From assembly GCA_026874595.1 (NCBI GenBank), contig CM049313.1, forward strand, positions 42,746,659 to 42,810,658: a DNA stretch of 64,000 nt, in the 5' to 3' direction. The translations under genes were made by a program, and so were the position numbers. A model generated the notes under the pieces. The model saw only the letters and a list, made by a program, of their open reading frames with translations. It had not been told where the DNA came from and ran no database searches. Numbering within the stretch: the stretch's first letter is position 1; every line of letters starts with the position of its first letter. The stretch is from Sipunculus nudus. Lineage: Eukaryota; Annelida; Sipuncula; Golfingiida; Sipunculidae. Positions 24,431 to 35,029 of the stretch are shown here, in pieces.

Positions 24431-26794
24431 TCACTCCCGTCCGACTGTGTTCAGACTCATATTACCAGTACGACCTGCAGACGGGGTTATGGTATCGCTC
24501 TGATTAAATCTCTCTCCTACTGATTTCCGTATGTGAGTGGTACAGAGTGATCCTATGGCAAACATGAACCCCTGTGAGGCATTTAGAATCACGTATATAT
24601 AGTCAACCACGACAGATCTGACAATCCCTGCTAACAAGCCCAAGCCCCAGGTTAACCCCATCAGCACAAAAAGTTTCAGGTAGAGGGTTACGCTGTAACT
24701 GTCTCGCTGTTCTACTACTCTCTTGTGGGACCTTGCTTTGCATAGAAGAATCACCGATATCATGAACATGATAATATTGATGAGAATCGCCAAGGAGACT
24801 GGGAACACGAAGAAGACTGCCAGAGCATACCTCTGATTGAACCAGCACAGGCTCTCACCGTATTCGGGTCGGAAACGCTCATCTGGTACGGTGTAATTTC
24901 CCACAACAGATATGGTCACCACAACCGTCGGGGTCAACCATGCAAACAAGGAAAGATACAAAAACACTTTCTTTCCATAACACTGCCTTGAACATTTCGA
25001 ACTCTTCCAGAGCATGCGCATGATGTCAATAGATATTACAGACATCCACGCGAACATGGCTAGGAAAGCCCAGTGCATGAACACACCAGCAACATAACAA
25101 CTTGGATATGTGAATATAGACTTCTTCAAAGGCATGAAACTGCTCACCAAGAAACTAAGCAACGCAAGAAGAATAGCGACAGCTAAACTTGTTTGTACAC
25201 GACCGACTGGAGACTGAAATTCCTTCAAACAGAAGTGGCAAAGGATGCGAACGCATAATGCAGCCAGAGAGAGCAGAATCAAACCCCATGTTAGATAGTT
25301 TAATGGGGTCAAGATAAGGCGCTCAGGGGGATCGTCAGTTGTTAGACAAACAAATATAGAATCATTTACAAAACGAAACTCTGTGATAACTTCTCCTGTG
25401 TTGTTCAATAACAACGTTCCATTATCTGAAATGAAAACATCAGAGATATTGAATCGGGTATACGTACAGGTTGTGACGTCTACCGTCAGATCAAAATTCT
25501 TAATGGTTCCGTGTTCCTGAAGAGTCGCATTGACCAATCCAAGAATAAGCTGGTGTGAATTCCTGATGTCTTGCGGACGCCTAGCGTTGTTCCGCGAGGG
25601 CCTGACATTCATAGATAAGTAACTTCCTGTGCAGCGTTTAAGGGAGACGGTTGTTTCATGATTTGTGACATTACGAATAATGTCTTCAAAACGTTTCTGC
25701 AAATGGTGAAATTCTGAACAAAAAGGTGCCGGTGATAATCCTATGTTCCCTCTATCGTAAATTTGTTGTAGTTTCTTACGACACTGATAGTGGACCCAAT
25801 GATGACCTGCTGGACACGATGGCCTCATGCTCGTAAATTTTCCGAGTTTAAGTCCGTGTGTGGGATTGAAATCAAACAATAATTGGAATGAAATGGATTC
25901 GCCAGGGCTAAATCTAGAGGCATCTACCTGGGATAGTCCACACTCGAGCCTATACAATCTGCTATTTTCATTGCAATAGGCGCAATATTGATTTTTAAAA
26001 TGTCTACCCCAGCCTAAGCGAACGTATGCTGCGATAGGCTCCATGCATTTCTTTGTTAACTCTGTATTTTTACAAGTCTCAGGACAAGAAGATACTATAG
26101 GAGAAATAACTGAGTAGCAGGACCGTAATTGTTTGGCTGAATCTGGTGGATCGAATGCCAAGTGGCATTTACTTGTCGAAAGGGATTTACTCCTCAAAAC
26201 CTCTTGCAACAAGGCAGTCTTATCTTTCTCATTCGAAAACCGTCGATTTTCAGTGAGGAGTTTTTCTTTTAAGCACTTACAACTTACACGCCATGGTGCT
26301 ATGTTAGGCAGTCGAACACCATTACACGAAGCACACTTTAGGTTAATATAGTTCAGACCAGTTTCATTGTCAGATATAGGGACAAAGCTGTTTGGATCCT
26401 CCGACGTGCGTTCACATACATGTTTGTTACCTTTGCATGTTGACACAAAGTACAATTTTTGTACAAACGTCTTGTCTTTCATTTTTAGTTCCAGGCATAG
26501 CGGGGGGTCGGGCAGCCCAAATTCCAATAATGTTTTCCATCTCTCCTGTTTGCGCACCTCTGCTGGACATTTCTCTTTGAAATCAGGACAACAGTTATGG
26601 TAGAAGTAACAAAGATAATCACAAGAACACCTATCCGATGAATATCCGTCCCATGACTTCCCACAATGCCCGTAACAGCTGTGGCATTCACGAATCCATA
26701 ATTCACTGGTGTCTTGTTGATCACACGGCGGAATAAAAGAAAAGGTTCGTGATGCGAGTATAACCACGAAGAAGACCGGAGGTGCTAAAGCCAT
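24431..26794 (-). CDS. Methuselah-like family B seven-transmembrane receptor with somatomedin-B domain, intronless
   Basis: A predicted plasma-membrane G-protein-coupled receptor of 787 residues. An N-terminal signal peptide (MALAPPVFFVVILAS) precedes a somatomedin-B domain with all eight cysteines (40, 44, 56, 58, 62, 68, 69, 76) in the family spacing. A long cysteine-rich ectodomain with several N-glycosylation sequons follows. A juxtamembrane segment ending FVNDSIFVCL then leads into seven helices (approximately 500-524, 533-553, 567-595, 610-634, 655-685, 701-727, 732-754). Cys566 (start of helix 3) and Cys650 (loop 2, SLCWF) form the usual disulfide pair. Helix 6 has MGLTWGLG, typical of family B/adhesion receptors. 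I see no GPS cleavage motif, which fits methuselah-like receptors. The cytoplasmic tail is short. The start chosen is the first in-frame ATG; the three codons upstream begin with GTG and are preceded by an in-frame TGA. Ligand unknown. The single uninterrupted exon is notable. Confidence 0.92.
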   Translation of the reverse strand: MALAPPVFFVVILASRTFSFIPPCDQQDTSELWIRECHSCYGHCGKSWDGYSSDRCSCDYLCYFYHNCCPDFKEKCPAEVRKQERWKTLLEFGLPDPPLCLELKMKDKTFVQKLYFVSTCKGNKHVCERTSEDPNSFVPISDNETGLNYINLKCASCNGVRLPNIAPWRVSCKCLKEKLLTENRRFSNEKDKTALLQEVLRSKSLSTSKCHLAFDPPDSAKQLRSCYSVISPIVSSCPETCKNTELTKKCMEPIAAYVRLGWGRHFKNQYCAYCNENSRLYRLECGLSQVDASRFSPGESISFQLLFDFNPTHGLKLGKFTSMRPSCPAGHHWVHYQCRKKLQQIYDRGNIGLSPAPFCSEFHHLQKRFEDIIRNVTNHETTVSLKRCTGSYLSMNVRPSRNNARRPQDIRNSHQLILGLVNATLQEHGTIKNFDLTVDVTTCTYTRFNISDVFISDNGTLLLNNTGEVITEFRFVNDSIFVCLTTDDPPERLILTPLNYLTWGLILLSLAALCVRILCHFCLKEFQSPVGRVQTSLAVAILLALLSFLVSSFMPLKKSIFTYPSCYVAGVFMHWAFLAMFAWMSVISIDIMRMLWKSSKCSRQCYGKKVFLYLSLFAWLTPTVVVTISVVGNYTVPDERFRPEYGESLCWFNQRYALAVFFVFPVSLAILINIIMFMISVILLCKARSHKRVVEQRDSYSVTLYLKLFVLMGLTWGLGLLAGIVRSVVVDYIYVILNASQGFMFAIGSLCTTHIRKSVGERFNQSDTITPSAGRTGNMSLNTVGRE

Positions 26795-26799
26795 CTGGA

Positions 26800-26811
26800 T
26801 CACTGGCTCAT
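26800..26811 (-). promoter_or_regulatory. Three-codon upstream open reading frame
   Basis: On the minus strand ATG AGC CAG TGA ends five bases before the receptor's ATG and is in a different frame from it. If it lies in the transcript's 5' leader it could reduce translation of the receptor. Transcription start is unknown, so function is inference. Confidence 0.5.
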
Positions 26812-27089
26812 TTTCTATCGCTCAAGTAAATGTTTGTTTAAAAACTGCCTAAACACCTCTATTGGTCCGTACGACCATTCTCAAAAAAACAACGACGGCA
26901 GATATGAAGTGAGACCCGTCAAACTTCAGTAACTATTTACAAGGCGAAATAAGTTTGTTTCAGCGCAGATATATATCTGTGGTCGGCTATAGCCGGTGTT
27001 TTATAATAAAAAATGGGATACCACGTGATGAAGTACGCAGTGAATCTGCCTGGCGTATTACTGTGGGCGATTATCAGTCCCATCTCTTA
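26812..27089. other. Presumed 5' flank/promoter region of the receptor gene
   Basis: On the minus strand a possible TATA-like ttattataaaac lies about 210 bp upstream of the start codon (around 27001-27012). No other promoter element is clear. Whether a 5' untranslated exon exists cannot be judged. Confidence 0.3.
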
Positions 27090-27370
27090 CAATTTTGTAC
27101 ATGTTAAACATGTGCCGGATGCTATTTTTAACACACCACACGGCCGCATAGTAAGGGATAGAACGTTAACACAATATTTAGCTGACTATGCTTTATAACA
27201 TTTATATGCAAAGGCCATAGACAATTTGAACCCCTCGGGTGCTTGTAATTTCCCATTTCATTTATGTTATTTAAAGCGATTATGTTATTGTATGAATAAT
27301 TAAGTTAACCAACTGTATTCAAGCTTGGTTTCAAACGCTAATCCATTTGCATTTAGAGAGTCACATGTGC
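27090..27370 (+). repeat. Right-flank repeat, copy 2 (partner at 13425-13960)
   Basis: gttaaacatgtgccggatgc at 27104, aacatttatatgca at 27198 and atttcatttatgttat at 27256 match copy 1 in order. In copy 1 this sequence directly follows the (AT)n border of the duplicated unit. Here it lies about 4.5 kb away, with the receptor gene between. Confidence 0.65.
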
Positions 27371-27374
27371 ATTT

Positions 27375-28215
27375 GGGAAAAAGGACCATAACTCCGTAAC
27401 TCTTTAACCCAGAATACAAATTACCCACCAAATTATTGCATTACATTTAATTATTTCCCTACCCGTAACTATTGCATCCAAATTATTGCCCGTTCAGATT
27501 ATATATAAAATATGCAAATAAGGTCAGTATTGAGGTCATGTTAAAAGGTCATGAGACTGTCCCCTCGGCAAAAAACTAGAAATTGATAACTCATTATTCA
27601 TCTGTATGGAGGAAACAGATCATTAGATCAATTTATGACCTGATTTGGGTTTATATCACTCACTCCGAAAGTTCAAATATTACTCAAATTATAAGCACTT
27701 TAACAAAAGACATTGGTGCAACATTAAGGATTTTTCGAGAAACGCCATGTTACCGGTAGGGTGAATTAAAATGACCATAACTACGTCAATTTTTAATATA
27801 GAACAATAAAGTATCCATTAATTAGTTGTTTTGATCATGCCGGTTAGGCTGATATATACAATATGCAAATAAAGTCAGTATAGTGGTCAAAAGGTCATGA
27901 AAGTTTTGCTTGGTCAAAATACGGAAACTGGCGACTCATAATTATTCTGAACAGTGGATATAGATCAATATTAATAAAAGTATGGCCTTGATTATGTTTG
28001 TAACATACGTCCAGACTGTTCTGGTTCAAATATGCCCAAGGATATTTTTTTCAAAAAAGTACGTAATCAAACGACATTGGTGCGGTGCAATGTTAAGATT
28101 TTTTTAGAAAAAGCACGTTAGTTATTGGGCACATTAAAATAATTATAACTCCAAAATTGTTTGACATAATCTACCCATAAATTATTTGGTCTCTCTGTCA
28201 TAACAGTTAAGCTGA
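27375..28215 (-). repeat. Roughly 370-bp dispersed repeat, about two units, reverse orientation
   Basis: The words gaccataactcc/gaccataactac/aattataactcc mark unit starts at about 27385, 27773 and 28141 (spacings about 388 and 368 bp). They are the reverse complement of the gagttatgatcattt words of the forward copies at 7190-7730 and 29560-30260. No coding capacity. Confidence 0.65.
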
Positions 28216-29177
28216 TATGAAAGACTTTCCACTATTTTGTCAGTTGTTTATGTCAGGCCGATGTTTTACATTTCTTGTTAAAAAGGTTACTCACAAAATT
28301 ATAATAATGGCTGCTATTATGACGCCTACCTGGCGGTAAAGGCACATCCTTTCATCCTTTTATTTAAGTCGTCACATAAAAACTATTTTTCCAAATGCTT
28401 CTACACTGTACAATTGTCTGTTTCAAGGTGAATAAGGTCACTATGGATAATTTACTGTAAAACTGTGCTGAAATTAGCACTGTAGCTGATTCTAGGATGG
28501 TTCTCATCACAATGACAAAAAGGCGAATATTCTGATGCTGTGTGCAATCCATGAATGAACGAAACAAAGTTTTTTGTTCCTAAAAGAGTACTTTATCACA
28601 TTTTGGATGTTAACAGAGTGTATCAATTTAAAATTAAAAGGCGAACATAAACAATTCAAAAAAGCGCAATGAGGCCCAAAACATGGCAAAAAACCCAATA
28701 TGGCGATTTCTTCTATTCTATTAAGCATCATCAGAGTCCTCTTGTTTTTTGGGGTTTTTTTTTTTTTTTGCCGTCAAAATCAGGTGATAACATGTAGCTA
28801 GTCTTAAGATTAAGTTAGCTGTCATCTGAAGGGCTAGTGAAGTAACTGCAGTTTATAACTGAGGAGAATCTTGCCAGTTATATATAGAGAGAGAATTTAT
28901 GGACCTTCTTGTCTCTCCCCCGAAACGGAGCGAAAGAGACTTAGGCTTTCCTTCTTTGCCCTTGAGAAGTTTGCATGTTATCCTAATAAAGTAAAACATT
29001 CAGTCTGTTAAATCCCAAGATTGCGACCGATAGAGCCGTCTATTTGACTCTTCTGTTAAACATCGTATAAAATCGAAGTCAAGTGGTTTACTTTGAACAA
29101 AATCCTAAAGCTCTCTCAGTGTGGCCGCAGAATTTGCGGTAAAATTAAAGATCAGTCGTTCCATGAAAATAATTAAA

Positions 29178-29226
<49 letters not shown>

Positions 29227-29559
29227 TATATCAGTCATTTTAATGGACATCGTGTATTTTAAGGTTATGATGCTCATTTTCTGATCGTTCTTGTTAAAAA
29301 TTATGTTAAAAATGACCCAGGTCAGGTTTCTATATGAAGAGCTATACCTGAAATAGTTATAATTATGATTGCTGTTGTTTTGTCTGTATTATGTCAACAT
29401 ATCACAAATCCTTACTCATATAATTACTTTTTTAAGCAGAAAATTTTAACTGTACCATAACAATACAAACTGTATCTGTAAAGTAGGATCAGTTAGAAAG
29501 TTATTATTTGACGACTATATGCTTACTAAAAAGAGCAATGAGTGGTTTTACTATAGTTT
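28216..29559. other. Spacer between inverted repeat copies; no gene seen
   Basis: Contains a T-rich run near 28742-28770 and a (TA)n tract at about 29173-29223. No recognisable coding frame. Confidence 0.45.
29173..29223. repeat. (TA)n microsatellite
   Basis: A long TA run, slightly interrupted at its left end. Confidence 0.95.
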
Positions 29560-30260
29560 TGGGCCGAGATATATTTTTCATGATCTTTTGATCCTTGCGG
29601 ACCTCAGTGCTGACTTATAATATTTGCGAATGTTATATATCATATTAATTGACGTGCAAAGCAACTAACCGATCGACAGCTTTTCTTCTAGGTCAAAAGC
29701 GATTGAGTTATGATGATTTTAATTTGCCCTACCCCTAATATTTATTTAACAAATATTTAATAATGCGCCTATGTCATTTGCTCAGGTGCTTTCATCCTTG
29801 GGCATATATGTGAACCAGAACAGTCTGAATTTATGTTATAATTTATTCCAGGTCATAAATTGATCATCTGATCTATTTCCACCATAAAGAATCAATATGA
29901 GTCGCTAGTATCTATATTTGGACGTAACTAACGTTTCACGACCTTTTGCTTACCTCTGCATGTTTGCATATTCCATATACCACACATGGTCAATGCAAAA
30001 ATTTGATGGGTACTTAAATGTTCTACAGGCTTTAAGTTGATGGTGTAAAGGTCATTTTAATTTTCCCTACCCCTAAAATGAGTGATAAAATCTCCAGTTG
30101 CCATAGTGCAAAATATCCAGCCAAGCACCACTACACAGTCCAAGTTTATTCAATGTTAACATCCAAAGTATAGGCATAAACAGCCATAGGAAAAAATAGG
30201 TTTTGCTAATTGAAAGTGGGAGTATGGTGGGTCCCCTCAGCCCACGGACTACTTTAATTG
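29560..30260 (+). repeat. Roughly 370-bp dispersed repeat, about two units, forward orientation
   Basis: gagttatgatgattttaattt (29705), ccctacccct (29726, 30065) and the terminal cagcccacggactact (30237) match the copy at 7190-7730. Together with 27375-28215 it makes a large inverted arrangement around a 1.3-kb spacer. Confidence 0.65.
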
Positions 30261-30324
30261 ATATGAAACTGTATATAAGTGTATATCCCAATAAAAATAA
30301 CATGCAACCACCAGCTTATAAATT

Positions 30325-31150
30325 GTAGCGGTGTGCCGATTGATCGATTAAATCGATGATTGGTCGTTTCCTTTCACAATCGAATAAATCGTTTGCATTT
30401 TTTTCATAATCGATTCAAAACCGATTATGTCTGCACATGCGAAGAAACTAATCCTGTCAGAGATATAGGAACACAAAGTAACGAACAGCATGAAAACGGA
30501 ACCTTGCGCAGCCAAAATCGTCCGACAGCTAGTCGACCTTGGATGCGGGTGGATTGATGGTTTCATATAAATACCAATGTACCAATCAAACTATATATAC
30601 TATATAGGGTCAATATTTGAGTTACTATTTTCATTGTATATATTAGTGGTGTGACGATTAATCGAATAAATTAATGAATTGTCGTTTTCGTTCAAATAGA
30701 TTAAATCGATTGTATTTTTACATAATCGATCAAAAACTATTATGTACGCACATGCAATGAATCTAATCCTGTCAGAGATATGCGAACACAAAGTAACGAA
30801 CAGCATCAAAACGGAACCTTGGGAAGACAACAATCGTCCGACAGCAAGCTGACCTTGGATGCGGGTGGACTGAAAGTTTCTTAATGAAGACTGATGTACA
30901 TGTCAGACTTTTTACTTGGGTTAATATTGTAGGTACTAGTATAGAACATATTTCAAGGTAATCATCGGTCGTTTTGACTTTTCAATTATCGATTATTATT
31001 TTAAAACCAATGCCTACCACTAGTAAATACACAACAGATTTCAATTAGATCTAGGGTAATATAAAAAAGTATAGATAAAATATTTTTTAATAATATTTGA
31101 TCATCGGTCGTTTTTATTTTTCAATCATCGATTATGATTTAAGAACTAAT
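30325..31150 (+). repeat. Tandem repeat of about 320 bp rich in ATCGATTAATCGA
   Basis: Two clear units begin at about 30331 and 30650. They share ATCGATTAAATCGAT-type leaders, then taatcctgtcagagatat, acacaaagtaacgaacagca, aacggaacctt and ccttggatgcgggtgga. Degenerate leader fragments (ggtcgtttt...ttatcgatta) recur at about 30967 and 31107. Short open frames inside are not conserved between units. Confidence 0.75.
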
Positions 31151-31502
31151 TTCCACCATTAGTAAATAGGACTTGCGCCTTAGGTTCTAAAGCGATGGTA
31201 TAATGCAATATTGTATAATGCAAAGACTCAGATCGCACGAGTTTTGTTTAACAGTCGGAACAGTGTGCACGTAAATCTCTGTCAGAATATTTTTAGTCTT
31301 TTGAAAGACTCTTGACTCTTGAGTGCCATACTGGTAGGCTTATTACTTTTTTATGACTTTTATATTTGCACCAGGAGCAAAATATGTGTCAAAAGTCGCC
31401 ATCAGCTGTACATTGATTCGGGTCGATCATGGGTTCGGGTCTGTGACATACCGTTACAAGTCGAACGTTCGAAACGCTTCGTTAATAAAGCAAGCTTCAA
31501 TT

Positions 31503-31514
31503 GAGAGAGAGAGC

Positions 31515-31553
<39 letters not shown>
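31503..31553. repeat. (GA)n microsatellite
   Basis: A GA-rich run with a few interruptions. The overlapping open frame is low-complexity. Confidence 0.95.
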
Positions 31554-32083
31554 TTTCGCCTTTATATGTCTCCTGTAACACACGCAGACTAACGTCCTGA
31601 CTTCAGAACGAGTTTAATTAATTTTTCCAGGAGTCATACTTTTGGTGAACCAGGTGGCGGTATTTATTACTCAGTCCACCTTTGCTCATGACCTCAGACA
31701 TTATTTCAGACATTATATATACATTTTGCACAAAATTTCATTCCCAGAGCGATATCTCACAATTTCTTCCTAAATCCTATACCAGTCACACGACAAATGT
31801 CTCATGACAAAATATGTAAACAAATATAAAAATGTGCTAACATTTTTAAAGTGTTCTGAGGAAAAATGGAAAAAAAGCCATTTTTGTTTGCATGAAGTAT
31901 TAATTTATTTCATATGTATATTATTCATATGACCATCAGGTCTTCAAATTTTATGATAATAGGTGTAGCTAATTTTGTAACAGTGGTCAGTGGTTGGCAT
32001 ATATAACTAAAATAAAAGTAACAATGTGTCATAAAAAATTGCGTATTGTGCTACTTTTAACAATAAACACTCCAGATATGCAT
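31554..32083. other. No gene seen
   Basis: AT-rich sequence lying between the GA tract and the hAT-like element. It is not present in the uninterrupted partner at 17082-17830, so it probably arrived by a separate insertion. Confidence 0.4.
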
Positions 32084-32991
32084 CAGTGGCGAATCAAGAA
32101 ATTCGAGAATAAGGGGCGCTTACATTGAACTGGCGGATAATTAATCAGTATTATGAAAACTAAGTTCTCTTAATTTTTTGTTTTATAAATTTAATATGTG
32201 TATGTGTTAATGATGTTTACATGGGGGAGGGCATACATGGGAAAAGGTGCCCCCTGCCATATGCATGCATGGGGATTTTTTTTTTTATTTAAGTTTATGC
32301 AATGTAATGGAGGACATTTTGGGGCACCTTTTACAAGATCATGAGGATTTCCTATTCCTCAACTGCTATCCTCTTACATGATTTTGTATAATGTTTTCAA
32401 TTTATAGGGGTTCGAGTTAACGTGTATCCGGCTTTAATATTTACGGCTTCAGAATGAGGGGATTAACTGGAACGTCCAAACATTCAATGTTGATGTCAAT
32501 GGTGAAATGTGCATCCACGTTTGTAATTTGTAAAACGTCATCTCGTAAATGTAGTTCTTGTAGTAAACTAATTCATATGTTTAATTTATCGTCTGTCAGA
32601 CTTTGCATTTTACCGGCTTCTGTGTTCCAAGAAGCGCACAGGACTCGGACAGCAGAGCTCAGAGCGTGAGATAGTGTACCGGTTGGGGGGGGGGAGAAAA
32701 GATTCCTCGGTGTTATAACACAGCAGAGTGTTATAACATAAAGACTCCCTCTCTCAGTAGCCCTATATATATTTAGATGCCATCTCGATGGAGTAAATCA
32801 CATAGCTGCTCATTAATATTCTTATCTTAAGAATTGGAAAGTAAAAAACAATAATCTATTTGCTAGGGAAAAAAGAAGAAATCTGAGAAATTAAAATTAA
32901 TTACGAATAAATAGGAAAAGAGCACGATAAAATGAGAGATGAAGGAGCTCAACGGGGGGGGGGGTGGCGCCCATGTCTGAATCCGCCACTA
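32084..32991. mobile_element. hAT-like non-autonomous DNA transposon
   Basis: The left end reads cAGTGGCGaATCaagAaAT. The right end read inward on the other strand is AGTGGCGGATTCAGACAT. These terminal inverted repeats match the AGTGGCGGATC-type ends common among hAT elements. About 908 bp, with no transposase. The paralogous copy at about 17545-17570 (cagatatatattag before ctgcagtttc) shows the site without insertion. Flanks atatgcat and catatata suggest an imperfect 8-bp target duplication. Confidence 0.65.
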
Positions 32992-33519
32992 CATATATAT
33001 GAACTGCAGTTTCAAATGCGGATTTAATAGTTGATGTCCAGTTCAAGTGTGCTTGATGAACTTATAGGTCATGTAATGACTGCTCCGTAAATGTAGACAT
33101 GGGGAATGTTAAAAAAAAACCATATGTAATAAATTTAATAAGATATTTAATTAGGCTCACACAGACCATTTACGAAATTGAGAGAATATTACAATAATAA
33201 TATTTTGACCCCTATCGCCTAAAACCCACTAACATAATCTTCATGCCTTTGTTTTCTTTTTATATATTTATATTATGCTTAATTATATATTGAGATGATG
33301 ACGATGATGCCAACCGTCTTTTGCAGTCATATAATCGATCTGTCAACATGTTCCCAAGAAATCAGGCTTTTTATGTGCAAGTTTACTAAATTAAATAGTC
33401 TAAACTTCTGAGGTCGAGTCTTGTTCATGTGCGTATTTTATAGCTGTAATAAACCGAAAATATAGATCACATTGACCAATATATTAGGGTTCCCCATACA
33501 GAGGAGACGTGCGTCGGCA

Positions 33520-33995
33520 TGTCAAGTTTGAGCCCCTCGAGTACGGATTCGAGCCCAACTCAGGCAGAGTCCATCTCGAGTCCCGTAGAAACGAAAACTC
33601 TGTCACAAATGATATAAAGACTGTGCACATGGATAAACTTCCAACAGAATAAATTTGAAAATAAGACGACTAAACATATCCAGTTTTAGCTATGTATCAG
33701 GGGGTAAACGTACTTAGACATTCAAGTAAAGCCGGGTACTTACAAGTAAACTAACATATAATTAGGATGATAATCTCAAATAGGGGCCTATCCTTTTTTC
33801 ATTTCTTTAAATATGAAGATTTGTATATGACTCGAAATTGGAGTCAAGCTCTAAATGACTCGGACTCGAAGGATGTGGGCTTGGACTCGAACCATAAGGA
33901 CTCGATCGGACTTTGACTCGCGGACCTGATCGAGTGCATGACCTTCACTCGGACTTGGACTCGGGTGATATGGACTCGACAGTCTTGACTACATC
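33520..33995. repeat. GGACTCG/CGAGTCC repeat patch
   Basis: The right part (about 33830-33980) repeats (g/t)gactcg about ten times. The left part (about 33525-33580) carries the complementary cgagtcc/cgagccc words, so the patch is foldback-like. Such GACTCG-rich stretches accompany small DNA transposons in many animals. No ends were defined. Confidence 0.5.
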
Positions 33996-34440
33996 GATCA
34001 CTGGTATATACCTTTGGGTCCGATTTATTTATACATGTACTGTTAGCTATTTGGTCATTTGAGCTGAACGTATTCTAAATTACGTTATAAGTATTATAGA
34101 TCTATCTGACTTCTTTTACAGTTTTCTTTACAAAACATATATTTTTGTTTGAATGTTCATGGACCACCTCCTTCGCATCCCCACCCCCTTGTCACACAAC
34201 TACAGGATTATCAAATAAATTAATCTTAGGCCTTTATGTAAATGCATATCCTTGTGCTATTTTAAACACAACTTAGCTAATTATAAACAACCATTAAAAA
34301 CGCGAAATATTATCTCTTTCTTATACTTAAGAACCGTTATAAATAAGTCATCAAGAAGTCATTATGATTTACGGAAGCTTTCTTTATTTATATCTACTTT
34401 TTAACATTATCTATATTGTTTCATTATTTTCTTTAAACAG
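33996..34440. other. No gene seen
   Basis: AT-rich sequence upstream of the CpG-richer patch at 34440-34630. Nothing recognised. Confidence 0.4.
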
Positions 34441-34499
34441 TTATTGGGTGAAATTATGCGGACAGTACAGGGGCAAGTGCTGGGACGGAGTACTGTAAT

Positions 34500-34628
34500 G
34501 GAGCGCCCTCTGGTGGTGAATATCTTGTTATTTCATGCAGCGCGCGCATCCGGGCACTTCCTGTGGCGGTCTGTTTCAACATGGCAGCCGACACTTGACA
34601 ACAACAAATTTACTGGTCAAATTTGAAT
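34500..34628 (+). other. Candidate promoter and untranslated first exon
   Basis: A locally GC- and CpG-rich stretch (gcagcgcgcgcatccgggca) contains a CTCF-like site. It runs into a good splice donor (aat|gtaagt, 34629-34634). The only ATG in good context (aacATGGCAGCC, about 34579) meets a stop after five codons, so an exon here would be 5' UTR. The next clear plus-strand exon is HAUS6 at 47636, whose upstream acceptor needs a partner. Linking the two is speculative. Confidence 0.3.
34503..34516 (-). promoter_or_regulatory. CTCF-type binding site, perfect core match
   Basis: The minus strand reads CCACCAGAGGGCGC, matching all 14 positions of the CTCF core consensus CCASYAGRKGGCRS. CTCF and its motif are conserved across bilaterians. 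A chance match is possible but unlikely next to a CpG-rich patch. Confidence 0.55.
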
Positions 34629-34629
34629 G

Positions 34630-35020
34630 TAAGTAAATCCTTTATGTACTACACTTACCAGACCATCATGACGATCACCATAGACCACATTTATTGCACA
34701 TGGAATGTGTATAATTATTATTCGACGAATGTAACAAACTGCACGAACTGTTTCCGTACACGTAAACTTGCTCAGACTCTTCAAGCTCTTGACTGAAATC
34801 AGAGCCAGAGGTCCGTGAAGTTGTCATTGACAGATCAGTTGCATGGGCCTTTGCGGCGTTATATATATGGCAGAAAGTTAGTCCCGAAACGTTGTTTTGT
34901 CTGTCCAACGATTATACAGTACAGCAGCACGCAAAACGTGGCGATATTTAGGGTATCAGTACCACTAAGAATAATTATTTGGTAAATAAATTAATGCATA
35001 TATCACTGTCAGGAGGGCTC
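34630..35020. other. No gene seen
   Basis: The minus-strand frame of 77 codons begins with TTG and has no recognised similarity. Confidence 0.35.
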
Positions 35021-35029
35021 GACTTTTTA

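Larger units (their letters stand above)
31168..33280 (+). repeat. Dispersed repeat, split copy (partner at 17082-17830)
   Basis: The left part (31168-31500: ataggacttgc, gactcttgactcttgagtgc) and right part (about 33003-33280: ctgcagtttcaaatgcggat, gaccatttacgaaa, tcttcatgcctttg) match 17082-17830. They are separated by a (GA)n tract, about 500 bp of unplaced sequence, and a hAT-like element at 32084-32991. Confidence 0.7.

Noticed and set aside
32454-32669. A 71-codon frame inside the hAT-like element
   Set aside because: No similarity to transposases and no coding-like composition.
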